From: Anaerolineales bacterium
Lineage (GTDB): Bacteria > Chloroflexota > Anaerolineae > Anaerolineales > Villigracilaceae
Assembly (NCBI GenBank): GCA_025938055.1
Contig: JAICQC010000137.1
Location: forward strand, 1-10,356
DNA length: 10,356 nt
Direction: 5' to 3'
Made by a program: the position numbers and the translations under genes. How positions within the stretch are numbered: the first letter of the stretch is position 1; every line of letters starts with the position of its first letter. Below the pieces are notes generated by a model. It was given only the letters and a program-made list of their open reading frames with translations. It was not told where the DNA came from and did no database searches. Shown here piece after piece: positions 1-7,459 of the stretch.

Positions 1-1
1 T

Positions 2-988
2 ACAAAAGCCATGACCACGGAAACCGGCGCGGGGCAGTGGGGCTCGGCGCTTGCCTTTGCCTGCAACGTCTTTGACCTCGATCTCGAGGTGTACATGGTC
101 AAGGTTTCCTATCACCAGAAGCCGTATCGCCGTATCCTGATGGAAACCTACGGCTCTAAGGTCTACGCCAGCCCGACGGACCAGACGAATTACGGGCGTT
201 CCGTTCTTGCGGAGGACCCGGACAGTCCCGGCTCGCTGGGTATTGCCATTTCAGAAGCGGTCGAAGTCGCTGCCACCTCCAACGGCGCAAAGAAGTACGG
301 GCTTGGCTCCGTGCTTAACCACGTGCTCATGCACCAGTCCGTGATCGGTGAAGAGGCTCTCAAGCAAATGGATTTGGCAAACGAATACCCCGACGTGGTG
401 ATCGGCTGCATCGGCGGCGGTTCGAACTTCGCCGGGATTGCCTATCCGTTCCTGCGGGAGAATCTAAAGAATGGCAAGCGGACACGCCTGCTCGCTGTCG
501 AACCCACTGCCACACCCAGCCTGACCAAGGGCGTATATACATTCGATTACGGGGACACCGCTAAAATGGCGCCGGTTGTCAAAATGCACACGCTTGGTCA
601 CGGGTTTATCCCTCCCAAGATTCATGCGGGCGGACTGCGCTATCATGGCATGGCACCCAGTATTTGCGGGCTGTATGACGCCGGTCATATCGAGGCTGTA
701 GCCGTCAAACAGATCCCGACCTTTGAAGCGGCGATTCAATTTGCCCGGACGGAAGGAATTGTCCCCGCTCCCGAGTCTGCCCATGCCATCCGCGCCGCGA
801 TCGACGAGGCGCTGGATGCCAAGGCAACGGGCGAGAAGCGCGTGATCCTGTTCAACCTTTCGGGTCACGGAAATTTCGATATGGGCGCCTATGAAGCCTA
901 TCTTAGCGGAAAACTCGAAGATTACGAATATCCTGCCGAAGCCGTCCGGGAGGCGATGAAACACCTGCCTCAGGTGCAGGCAGCTTGA
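2..988 (+). CDS. trpB2: Tryptophan synthase beta chain, TrpB2 type (5'-truncated)
   Basis: This is the C-terminal roughly 325 residues of a PLP-dependent tryptophan synthase beta chain, which condenses indole with L-serine. The frame is open to the window edge (T-K-A precede the first Met), so the Met at 11 is internal and not the start. Numbered from that Met, ETGAGQWG (residues 4-11) holds the catalytic Glu. The Trp in this motif, where classical TrpB has His, and [10 protein letters not shown] (204-213) are typical of the TrpB2 subgroup. GGGSN (135-139) is the PLP-phosphate loop and SGHGNFD (284-290) is the conserved C-terminal motif. The PLP-binding Lys and roughly 110-130 N-terminal residues lie outside the window. 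No trpA or other trp gene is seen, and the gene is closed by its own terminator. TrpB2 proteins often act without TrpA or salvage indole. The family call is secure, but the physiological role is inferred. Confidence 0.95.
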   Translation, partial: TKAMTTETGAGQWGSALAFACNVFDLDLEVYMVKVSYHQKPYRRILMETYGSKVYASPTDQTNYGRSVLAEDPDSPGSLGIAISEAVEVAATSNGAKKYGLGSVLNHVLMHQSVIGEEALKQMDLANEYPDVVIGCIGGGSNFAGIAYPFLRENLKNGKRTRLLAVEPTATPSLTKGVYTFDYGDTAKMAPVVKMHTLGHGFIPPKIHAGGLRYHGMAPSICGLYDAGHIEAVAVKQIPTFEAAIQFARTEGIVPAPESAHAIRAAIDEALDAKATGEKRVILFNLSGHGNFDMGAYEAYLSGKLEDYEYPAEAVREAMKHLPQVQAA

Positions 989-1002
989 ACCTCGCTGATT
1001 AG

Positions 1003-1041
1003 AAAACACACTCACCTTAACTCAGGTGGGTGTGTTTTTTT
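1003..1041 (+). terminator. Intrinsic terminator after trpB2
   Basis: A 15-bp stem pairs 1003-1017 with 1024-1038. It contains one T-G wobble (1012/1029), closes a 6-nt loop (1018-1023) and runs into a T tract to 1041. It begins 14 nt after the trpB2 stop. The upstream arm has only four A residues, so it should act mainly on + strand transcription. It separates trpB2 from the ABC transporter genes. Confidence 0.93.
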
Positions 1042-1046
1042 AAGTG

Positions 1047-1059
1047 ACAGGCTACCTGT
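1047..1059. promoter_or_regulatory. Short palindrome before the ABC operon (possible operator)
   Basis: ACAGG (1047-1051) and CCTGT (1055-1059) form a perfect 5-bp inverted repeat around a 3-nt centre. It lies in the 49-nt gap between the trpB2 terminator and the ATPase start, where a promoter for the operon would be expected. A weak -10-like TAAACT at 1077-1082 lies only 8 nt before the start codon. There is no good -35 box and no clear Shine-Dalgarno sequence, so the message may be leaderless or weakly initiated. This is suggestive only, because a 5-bp repeat can occur by chance. Confidence 0.25.
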
Positions 1060-1090
1060 AAATCGGACTACTTCGAGTAAACTTGGCGAC

Positions 1091-2599
1091 ATGACCCAAC
1101 ACAGCCCAACTCCGCCACTGATCGAGATCAAAAATCTTCGCAAGGTCTATCAGACGCCAGCCGGTGACTTTACGGCGGTGAATGGAATCAACGTGGAAGT
1201 ACAAAGAGGTGAATTTGTTGCCATCATTGGCAAGTCGGGGAGCGGAAAATCCACTTTTATCAATATGATCACGGGCATCGACCGACCCACCTCCGGGGAG
1301 ATTATCATCGATGGAGCACCCGTCCATTCGTTCAATGAGGGTCAAATGGCGGCGTGGCGCGGACGCAACCTCGGCATTGTGTTTCAATTCTTTCAGCTAT
1401 TTCCCACGCTGACCATCCTGGAAAATGTCATTCTCCCGATGGAGTTGAACAACCTCTATTCGAAGAGCGAACGCAAGGAACGTGCCATGCACCTGCTCGA
1501 AAAAGTGGAGATGACGGCACAGGCGCACAAATTGCCCTCCTCTATCTCAGGCGGTCAGCAGCAGCGTGTGGCGATCGCGCGGGCACTGGCGAATGACCCT
1601 CCTTTGCTCGTGGCAGATGAGCCGACGGGCAATCTGGATTCCAAAACCGCTGAAAAGATATTTTCCCTGTTTGAAGACCTGGTCTCTGCGGGGACAACGA
1701 TTCTGATGGTCACGCATGACAGCGACCTGGCACGCCGCGTGGACCGCACGATCTTGATTGCGGACGGAGAAGTGGTAAACGAATATCTGGTGCGGGCACT
1801 CTCCACCCTGACGCAGGATCAGCTTGTAGAAGTTTCTCGCACGATCAAGCCGGAGATCTACCAGCCAAACTCTGCCATCATTCGCCAGGGCGAAAAAGGG
1901 GATAAGTTCTATATTTTGCTCAATGGCAAAGCGGATGTGTTCCTCAACACGCCCGGTGGGAGCGAATTGCAGGTGAGCCAACTGAAGCCAGGTCAATACT
2001 TTGGGGAGATGGCTTTGCTGGGCGGCGGAGTCCGCTCCGCGACGGTCAAGGCTTCTCACGAGGGACCTGCTTCGGTCGTGGCGTTGAATGAGGAAGCATT
2101 CAATACCCTGATCGATGATTCACGTTCCCTGCGTGAAGAGCTGATGGGACTCGTGGAAAGGCGGAATACGTACCACCAGCTTCAAGCGCTTTCCTCGCTG
2201 GAGGAAAATGTGCTGAGCTCGATTCTAAAAGATACAGAGCCGGTCATGTATAAGCAAGGTCACGAAATTATCAAACAGGGGGATGTCGGCGATACATTTT
2301 ATCTGTTGCTTGACGGTCAGGTGGACATTCTCGTCAGAGATGAACATGGCGATGAAACCCTGGTCAATCAACTTTCGCGCGGGAGTTACTTCGGCGAAAT
2401 GGCGTTGATGGGAAACAAGCGCCGCAACGCAACGGTGCGGGTGAGCGAGGGGCATTCGGCAAAACTCATTGAGATGGGCATCGGGGAATTTGACCAGTTG
2501 GAAGATTCCTCAGAAATTTTTAGGGCACACATCTATGAAGGGGCCGGAAAGAGAAAAAGACAGCTCGAAACCACACGCAGGCAAAGGGTCGAAAAATGA
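1091..2599 (+). CDS. ABC transporter ATPase fused to two cyclic-nucleotide-binding domains
   Basis: This is the cytoplasmic ATPase of an FtsX/MacB/LolD-type ABC system, partner of the permease encoded next. Residues 10-231 form a complete ATPase domain: Walker [10 protein letters not shown] (47-55), Q-loop Gln99, signature SISGGQ (151-156), Walker B LLVADEP with catalytic Glu177, D-loop, and switch His209. LolD/MacB ATPases usually stop near residue 225-250. This one continues with two cyclic-nucleotide-binding (CNB) folds, at about 237-345 and 367-475. Each has a phosphate-binding cassette with the key Glu and Arg, [16 protein letters not shown] (304-319) and [16 protein letters not shown] (434-449), and a basic tail follows (487-502). 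The ligand (cAMP, cGMP or other) cannot be read from sequence. The ATG at 1091 gives the expected N-terminus but has no clear Shine-Dalgarno sequence. The stop overlaps the permease start by ATGA. The domain calls are firm, whereas nucleotide gating of transport is inference. Confidence 0.93.
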   Translation: MTQHSPTPPLIEIKNLRKVYQTPAGDFTAVNGINVEVQRGEFVAIIGKSGSGKSTFINMITGIDRPTSGEIIIDGAPVHSFNEGQMAAWRGRNLGIVFQFFQLFPTLTILENVILPMELNNLYSKSERKERAMHLLEKVEMTAQAHKLPSSISGGQQQRVAIARALANDPPLLVADEPTGNLDSKTAEKIFSLFEDLVSAGTTILMVTHDSDLARRVDRTILIADGEVVNEYLVRALSTLTQDQLVEVSRTIKPEIYQPNSAIIRQGEKGDKFYILLNGKADVFLNTPGGSELQVSQLKPGQYFGEMALLGGGVRSATVKASHEGPASVVALNEEAFNTLIDDSRSLREELMGLVERRNTYHQLQALSSLEENVLSSILKDTEPVMYKQGHEIIKQGDVGDTFYLLLDGQVDILVRDEHGDETLVNQLSRGSYFGEMALMGNKRRNATVRVSEGHSAKLIEMGIGEFDQLEDSSEIFRAHIYEGAGKRKRQLETTRRQRVEK

Positions 2600-4953
2600 A
2601 CGTGCGCCGCACGAAGATCGTGCGTGATTTGCTCGCCAATAAGTCGCGCAGCCTGCTTGTGATCCTTGCCGTTGCTGTGGGGGTGGCGGCGTTCGGTCTC
2701 ATGATCACAGGACGTGTGGTGCTGGAGGAAAACCTGCGGGACGGCTATGCCGGAACGCAACCCGCGCATGCGGTCCTGTCGCTTTCTCTGTTTGATGATG
2801 GTCTGCTCAAACATGTGCAGGCGCTGGACTATGTTCTCCTCGCCGATGCACGGCGCGTGGATCAGGCACGCCTGCTCTCCAGAACCAATACCTGGCTCAG
2901 TCTCCAGATCGATACTCTGCCCGATTTCAATTCTGCATCAATCAACAAATTGACAGTGGAGGAGGATTCACTTTTCCCTCCTCCCGTCAATTCGATCTTG
3001 CTCGAGCGCTCACTAAAAAATATCATGGATGTGGGTGATTCGATACAAGTGGAAATGCTCAATGGGGATAAGCACGAACTGAGGGTGAGCGGCTTTGTGA
3101 ACGATCTCTCCCATCCGCCTTCGGAGATCAGCTTTTCGGGCTTTGGCTACATTTCACCTGACACGGCAGATGCGCTGGGATTCGACAATGATTACAACCA
3201 GTTGTTGGTCGTCTTTGCAAATGCAGCATCGCGCAGCGACGTGGAAATACAGACCACAAAACTGGTGAAGGATTTGGAGAGGGCGGGCTATCAGGTCTTC
3301 AGCGCTCCAGTGCCGCCACCTGACAAATATATCCTTGGCGATAACATGACTTCCGTCCTGTTTATTCTGAATGCTTTGGGTCTATTGACGCTGATCCTAA
3401 GCGCGTTCCTCGTGACGAGTGTCATGTCTGCCATTATGTCACAACAGGTCACGCAGATCGGCATCTTGAAATCATTGGGCGGGCGCATTCCTCAGACGAT
3501 ATCCCTGTACTTTCAGGAAGTACTTTTGTTTGGCTTGCTGTCGCTGCTTCTCGCCATCCCCATGGGCCTGGTCGGAGGCTACTTCCTTGCCGATGGCGTT
3601 GCCACCGGCATGAATTTCAATGTGCAACATTTCAGCCTGCCTGTCATCACACTTGTGCTGCAGGCAATCAGTGCTTTGCTTGCGCCGGTTCTGGCTTCAT
3701 CCTTTCCGATTGTCTCCGGCTCGATGATTACCATCCGTGAAGCCATCAGCAATTACAAACCCGAATCCGGGACGCGCCTGGGGTGGCTGCGTCTGTTCGG
3801 TGAGCTGCCGCAGTTGGTGAATCTCTCCGTCCGCAACACCTTCCGCCGCAAGGGACGCCTGGTGTTAACATTTGTGGCTCTATTACTCGCCGGAGCGATG
3901 TTTATCGCCATCATTGGTATTCGCCAGTCCATGCGTGCCGCCTTGAGCGATCTCCAGAATGACCTGAATTACGATGTGGGAATTGATTTCGCAAGACCCT
4001 ACCCGGTCAGTAAGATGGCGCGGGAAACATTGGAACTCGATGGAGTCCGTGCTGTGGAAACCTGGGCAGTGGATCATGGACGGCTTGTCTTTAACGATGA
4101 CCATCTGAGCGGTAGTATTATCTTATACGGCGTTCCCGAAGGGACTCAAATGACACGCCCCGGAGTGATCCACGGAAGCTGGCTGTCCAGCGGCGCCGGG
4201 CGCGGAATTTTCGTCAATGCAGATTTCCTGGATCTTTCTCCTAATTTAAAGGTTGGCTCGGTCATCACCCTGAATATCGCGGGGCGTGAAGAACAGTGGA
4301 CGATCCTCGGCTCAAGCGGACGCGGCTTTATCCCTGTTGCTTATGTGTTTTACGATGATCTCGTGAATGAGACAAGCCAAGACGGACTTGCAAATCGGCT
4401 TGTGATTCAAACCACACGAACCGATCCTGTCTTTCAATCCGCCATTGAATCGAGCGTTTTAGCACGCCTGGACAGGATCAACTTCGATGTTTTGGGTTCA
4501 CAAACCACCACACAGCTCAAAGAGACAAGCGCGGCGCAAATGGATATATTGATCGTTCTGCTGCTGGCGATGGTGGTTTTGATCGCTCTGGTAGGCGGGT
4601 TGGGACTGGCTATCACAATGAGTTTGAATATTATTGAGCGCACGCGTGAGATTGGCATTTTGCGTTCGCTGGGCGCGCAGAATGGTGTTGTCCGGCGCGT
4701 GGTCGTTGTAGAGGGATTGGTCATCGGTCTGATAAGTTGGGCAGTGTCCATCCCATGTTCCATTCCGCTCGCCGTCTGGCTTGGCGACACATTAGGGCTC
4801 TCTCTGCTTGCCAGGCCCCTGGACTACATTTTTTCAGTCCCGGCTGTGTTGATGTGGTTTTGTCTGATGATCGCGATTTCAATAATTGCCAGTATCATCC
4901 CTGCGCAAAACGCAGCGCGACTGACCATCCGTGATGCCCTGGTGTATGAATAG
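2596..4953 (+). CDS. FtsX/MacB-type ABC transporter permease, two FtsX domains
   Basis: This is a 785-residue inner-membrane permease for the preceding ATPase. Eight hydrophobic segments are visible: one N-terminal (about 17-37), three at about 253-280, 305-333 and 350-372, one opening the second half (about 420-441), and three at about 650-675, 704-731 and 747-769. This 1+3+1+3 layout is two fused FtsX-like modules, each with a large extracytoplasmic domain (about 40-250 and 445-645). The motifs after the first helix of each triplet, [14 protein letters not shown] (287-300) and [16 protein letters not shown] (683-698), match the cytoplasmic coupling segment that contacts the ATPase. The family includes lipoprotein releasers, macrolide or peptide exporters and mechanotransmitters, so the substrate cannot be assigned. 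Its ATG lies in the stop of the ATPase gene (ATGA), implying translational coupling, with a weak AAAGGG upstream. The protein ends in the usual family motif (RDALVYE). Confidence 0.93.
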   Translation: MNVRRTKIVRDLLANKSRSLLVILAVAVGVAAFGLMITGRVVLEENLRDGYAGTQPAHAVLSLSLFDDGLLKHVQALDYVLLADARRVDQARLLSRTNTWLSLQIDTLPDFNSASINKLTVEEDSLFPPPVNSILLERSLKNIMDVGDSIQVEMLNGDKHELRVSGFVNDLSHPPSEISFSGFGYISPDTADALGFDNDYNQLLVVFANAASRSDVEIQTTKLVKDLERAGYQVFSAPVPPPDKYILGDNMTSVLFILNALGLLTLILSAFLVTSVMSAIMSQQVTQIGILKSLGGRIPQTISLYFQEVLLFGLLSLLLAIPMGLVGGYFLADGVATGMNFNVQHFSLPVITLVLQAISALLAPVLASSFPIVSGSMITIREAISNYKPESGTRLGWLRLFGELPQLVNLSVRNTFRRKGRLVLTFVALLLAGAMFIAIIGIRQSMRAALSDLQNDLNYDVGIDFARPYPVSKMARETLELDGVRAVETWAVDHGRLVFNDDHLSGSIILYGVPEGTQMTRPGVIHGSWLSSGAGRGIFVNADFLDLSPNLKVGSVITLNIAGREEQWTILGSSGRGFIPVAYVFYDDLVNETSQDGLANRLVIQTTRTDPVFQSAIESSVLARLDRINFDVLGSQTTTQLKETSAAQMDILIVLLLAMVVLIALVGGLGLAITMSLNIIERTREIGILRSLGAQNGVVRRVVVVEGLVIGLISWAVSIPCSIPLAVWLGDTLGLSLLARPLDYIFSVPAVLMWFCLMIAISIIASIIPAQNAARLTIRDALVYE

Positions 4954-4984
4954 TCGAAACTGTTGATCGATCAATCATGCTAAC

Positions 4985-4990
4985 AAGGTG
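4985..4990 (+). promoter_or_regulatory. Ribosome binding site that sets the M20 start at 4997
   Basis: AAGGTG at 4985-4990 is followed by 6 nt and then ATG at 4997. Two other in-frame starts exist, GTG 4988 and ATG 4991, but they overlap or abut this Shine-Dalgarno sequence. The 4997 ATG is therefore preferred and removes only three residues. Confidence 0.7.
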
Positions 4991-4996
4991 ATGCAT

Positions 4997-6136
4997 ATGG
5001 CAGAACTTGAAAAACTACTCAGTGATTTGGTTTCCATTAATTCGATCAACCCCGATCTTGTGCCCGGATCGCCGGGCGAAGCAGAGATCGCGAACTACAT
5101 TGCGGATTGGCTGACGCTTGCCGACCTGGAGGTAGAACTGCTCGGCTCCATGTCCGGGCGACCAAACGTGGTTGGGATCGCGCGCGGCACGGGCGGTGGG
5201 AAAACATTGCTGCTGAACGGGCACATGGATACGGTCGGGGTGATAGGCATGCCGGAGGCTCACCAGCCTCGCATTGACCGCGAAGCGGGTCGCCTCTACG
5301 GACGCGGCGCCTACGATATGAAAGGCGGGCTCGCGGCGTGCATGCTGGCGGTCGCGCAGGCACGGAAACAGCGCCTGCGGGGCGATGTAATTTTCACCGC
5401 TGTGATCGATGAAGAGTATGCCAGCCTTGGAACGATGGATCTCGCCAGGCGCTTTCACGCCGATGCTGCAATCGTTGCCGAGTTCACGGAACTCCAGTTG
5501 ATCCTTGCGCACCGCGGCTTCGTCTGGCTCGAGATTGAAACCATCGGGAAAGCAGCTCATGGTTCGCGCCCTGACCTCGGCGTGGATGCGATTGTCAAAA
5601 TGGGCAAAGTTCTGACGGAGATAGAGAAGCTCGATCAGACACTGCGCTCGAATCCCACACACCCATTGCTAAGAAGCGGCTCACTACATGCATCCCTTAT
5701 TCAGGGTGGGCAGGAACTCTCCAGCTACCCGGAGCGATGCCTGCTTTCGGTAGAGAGACGCACGTTGCCGGGGGAAACACCCGAAGCTGTCGAAGCCGAG
5801 TTTCTGAAAATTATCGGAGATATTAAAAAATCAGACTCGTCGTTTCATGCCGCTGTTCAGCGCGGAATCGACCGATCCCCGCTGGAAACACGCGAGGATG
5901 AAGAGATCGTCCAGGCATTGCAGGCAGCATCCGTACAGGTATTAAATCGACCGTTGCATATTACCGGCGTTCCATTTTGGACGGACGCGGCGATCCTTTC
6001 GGCGACAGGAATCTCTTCGGTGTTATTTGGACCTTCTGGCAGCGGGGCGCATGCCGTCGAAGAATGGGTGGATCTGGAGAGTGTAAAAACGTGTGCCGAG
6101 ATCTATCTGGCAACGGCGAAGAACTTTTGCGAATAA
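4997..6136 (+). CDS. M20-family metallohydrolase (ArgE/DapE/CPG2-like)
   Basis: This is a 379-residue cytoplasmic zinc hydrolase of peptidase family M20, which cleaves amide bonds in N-acyl amino acids, diaminopimelate precursors or small peptides. The full active site is present, numbered from ATG 4997: GHMDTV with ligand His76 and Asp78, bridging Asp107 in YGRGAYDMKGG (101-111), DEE with general base Glu139 and ligand Glu140, Glu162 in AEFTEL (the usual EPT position), and the last ligand His352 in SGSGAHAVEEW. The dimerisation lid lies at about 170-280 and contains AAHGSRP (186-192), the region that supplies the conserved His in this family. Length is normal. It follows the permease by 43 nt, so co-transcription is likely. 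Sequence alone does not separate ArgE, DapE and carboxypeptidase-G2-like activities, and no arginine or lysine biosynthesis genes flank it. A role with the transporter, for example in peptide or acyl-amino-acid turnover, is speculative. Confidence 0.92.
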   Translation: MAELEKLLSDLVSINSINPDLVPGSPGEAEIANYIADWLTLADLEVELLGSMSGRPNVVGIARGTGGGKTLLLNGHMDTVGVIGMPEAHQPRIDREAGRLYGRGAYDMKGGLAACMLAVAQARKQRLRGDVIFTAVIDEEYASLGTMDLARRFHADAAIVAEFTELQLILAHRGFVWLEIETIGKAAHGSRPDLGVDAIVKMGKVLTEIEKLDQTLRSNPTHPLLRSGSLHASLIQGGQELSSYPERCLLSVERRTLPGETPEAVEAEFLKIIGDIKKSDSSFHAAVQRGIDRSPLETREDEEIVQALQAASVQVLNRPLHITGVPFWTDAAILSATGISSVLFGPSGSGAHAVEEWVDLESVKTCAEIYLATAKNFCE

Positions 6137-6159
6137 TTCATTCCTGAGCAGCACGAAGA

Positions 6160-6177
6160 ACCCCTCCATAGTGGGGT
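6160..6177. other. Small hairpin after the M20 gene, possible weak terminator remnant
   Basis: ACCCC (6160-6164) pairs with GGGGT (6173-6177) around an 8-nt loop, 23 nt after the M20 stop. The stem is only 5 bp and no T tract follows on either strand, so it does not qualify as an intrinsic terminator. Apart from this and the larger inverted repeat at 6204-6239, I see nothing else in the gap 6137-6246. Confidence 0.3.
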
Positions 6178-6203
6178 CAGTGTGGGAAACCTTCTTTGTT
6201 CTC

Positions 6204-6241
6204 CCCTGTCAAATAAATGTGAAAACGTATTTGACAGGGAG
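6204..6241 (+). promoter_or_regulatory. Perfect 12-bp inverted repeat that contains the Shine-Dalgarno of the next gene
   Basis: CCCTGTCAAATA (6204-6215) and TATTTGACAGGG (6228-6239) are exact reverse complements separated by 12 nt. The Shine-Dalgarno core AGGGAG (6236-6241) begins inside the right arm and lies 5 nt before the ATG at 6247. If transcribed from upstream, the mRNA hairpin would bury the ribosome binding site. As DNA, TGTCAAATA-N12-TATTTGACA also looks like a dimeric repressor site. The sequence does not decide between these two readings, but the exact symmetry is clear. Confidence 0.7.
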
Positions 6242-6246
6242 ACGCT

Positions 6247-7386
6247 ATGCACATTAATCTTCGAAAAATTACCATATATGCTGGGTTATTCCTTTTACTT
6301 CTTTTCAGCCTGTCAACCTATGCACAACTTGAAATTCCCGCGCCGGATGGACCCTATGTGGTTGGTCGTACAATACTCAAGTGGGTGGATACCTCACGCC
6401 CAGAAGTTCTGACGGAAGATCCAGGCGATTTTCGTGAAGTGATGGCTATCGTCTGGTATCCATCCGAGCCGGGAACAGGACAGCAGGCAGGTTATTTTCC
6501 AAATCTTTCCCTGGTATCGGATGCACTTGTGCAAAGTGAAGAAGTGGGATGGCTGAATGTATTTGGGCTGCGGTTCATTCGTTCTGACAGTCCCCTCGAA
6601 GCTCAGCCGCTGCAAGGTCAATATCCATTCCCGGTGATGATTCTCTCGCCGGGGAACGGTACAAACATAGAATTTTATTCGAGCCTAGCCGGCGAGATTG
6701 CCAGCCACGGATACATTGTTCTTGGCTTGAATCACCCTTATGATGTCCCGGCAGTAGAATTGTCCGATGGAGGGATCGCGCCTTATGAAAAGGACCAGTG
6801 GTCGCTGGATGCAGAAGCTCATCAGGCTTACATTCAAGAAAGAATAGAAGTGAGAACTGCGGATGTATTGTTTGTGCTTGATCGTCTCGACGAAATGAAT
6901 TCAAGCGTTCCCTTTGCCGGGACTATAGACCTGGACTCGGTTGCCGCCGCCGGACATTCGTTGGGAGGGATTACTGCCTCGGAAGCCTGCAAAGCCGATG
7001 TACGGTTCAAAGCCTGTCTGAATTTCGATGGTTTGCAGAGCGGTGGTCCTTTTTCTATGGAGGAAACTGCCATTCCTCCGAAACAGCCTTTTATGTTCAT
7101 GACCAAGGAAGCTCAACTCCACCCCAGGCTGATTGAACGCTTTGAATCCATGTCTGAGAGTTACTGGGTTACGATTCATAGTGCCTCCCATCAGAGTTTC
7201 ACAGATGGTCCATTACTCCAGCCGACTCTTCTGCCCGCCCCGGACCAGGCTGGGCAGCTTATGAAGCTGATGCAGCAATACTCTCTGGCGTTCTTGGACC
7301 ATACATTAAAAGACCGATCCGGTAACCTGTTAGCTAAAACGATTGATCGGGAGGATGTTTCGGTGAAGGTTTTTCCATCTAGTTGA
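6247..7386 (+). CDS. Secreted alpha/beta hydrolase, PAF-acetylhydrolase-like
   Basis: This is a 379-residue exported serine hydrolase resembling the plasma/type II platelet-activating-factor acetylhydrolase family. It would cleave short acyl esters, but the substrate is unknown. Residues 1-26 form a signal peptide: basic start, hydrophobic core GLFLLLLFSLS, likely cleavage after TYA. There is no lipobox Cys. The mature start has GPYVVGRTI (35-43) and MAIVWYPSEP (66-75), matching the conserved family N-terminus. SPGNGTN (134-140) is the oxyanion-loop region, GHSLGG (236-241) is the nucleophile elbow with Ser238, Asp261 in LNFDG is the likely acid, and His315 in SASHQSFTD is the likely catalytic His. 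ATG 6247 is chosen because of the Shine-Dalgarno AGGGAG 5 nt upstream and the signal peptide. Transcription may start in the 110-nt gap or continue from the M20 gene. A bidirectional terminator follows 5 nt after the stop. Confidence 0.88.
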   Translation: MHINLRKITIYAGLFLLLLFSLSTYAQLEIPAPDGPYVVGRTILKWVDTSRPEVLTEDPGDFREVMAIVWYPSEPGTGQQAGYFPNLSLVSDALVQSEEVGWLNVFGLRFIRSDSPLEAQPLQGQYPFPVMILSPGNGTNIEFYSSLAGEIASHGYIVLGLNHPYDVPAVELSDGGIAPYEKDQWSLDAEAHQAYIQERIEVRTADVLFVLDRLDEMNSSVPFAGTIDLDSVAAAGHSLGGITASEACKADVRFKACLNFDGLQSGGPFSMEETAIPPKQPFMFMTKEAQLHPRLIERFESMSESYWVTIHSASHQSFTDGPLLQPTLLPAPDQAGQLMKLMQQYSLAFLDHTLKDRSGNLLAKTIDREDVSVKVFPSS

Positions 7387-7391
7387 CAATC

Positions 7392-7432
7392 AAAAAGGTC
7401 TGGAAATCTTGTGAGATTTTCCAGACCTTTTT
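7392..7432. terminator. Bidirectional intrinsic terminator between convergent genes
   Basis: AAAAAGGTCTGGAAATCT (7392-7409) pairs with 7414-7432 around a 4-nt loop (7410-7413), with a single extra T bulged in the right arm. The stem is flanked by five A on the left and five T on the right, so it can terminate both the hydrolase gene from the left and the repeat-protein operon from the right. Confidence 0.93.
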
Positions 7433-7459
7433 CGCTAACCTTCGCACAGGCACTCTGAT

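Noticed and set aside
464..1015. A 183-codon - strand open frame opposite trpB2
   Set aside because: It is fully antisense to an unmistakable TrpB2 sequence and runs into the terminator, so it is a compositional shadow.
5015..5662. A 215-codon - strand open frame inside the M20 gene
   Set aside because: The + strand frame carries every M20 metal ligand in order. The antisense translation shows no recognisable motif and has no promoter or ribosome binding site.
6160..6177. ACCCC/GGGGT hairpin as terminator of the M20 gene
   Set aside because: The stem is only 5 bp, the loop is 8 nt and no T tract follows on either strand.
6231..6259. TTGACA (6231-6236) plus TTAATC (6254-6259) as a promoter for the hydrolase gene
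   Set aside because: The spacing is 17 nt, but transcription would start near 6266, inside the coding region and downstream of the ATG and Shine-Dalgarno sequence. TTGACA is part of the inverted repeat.
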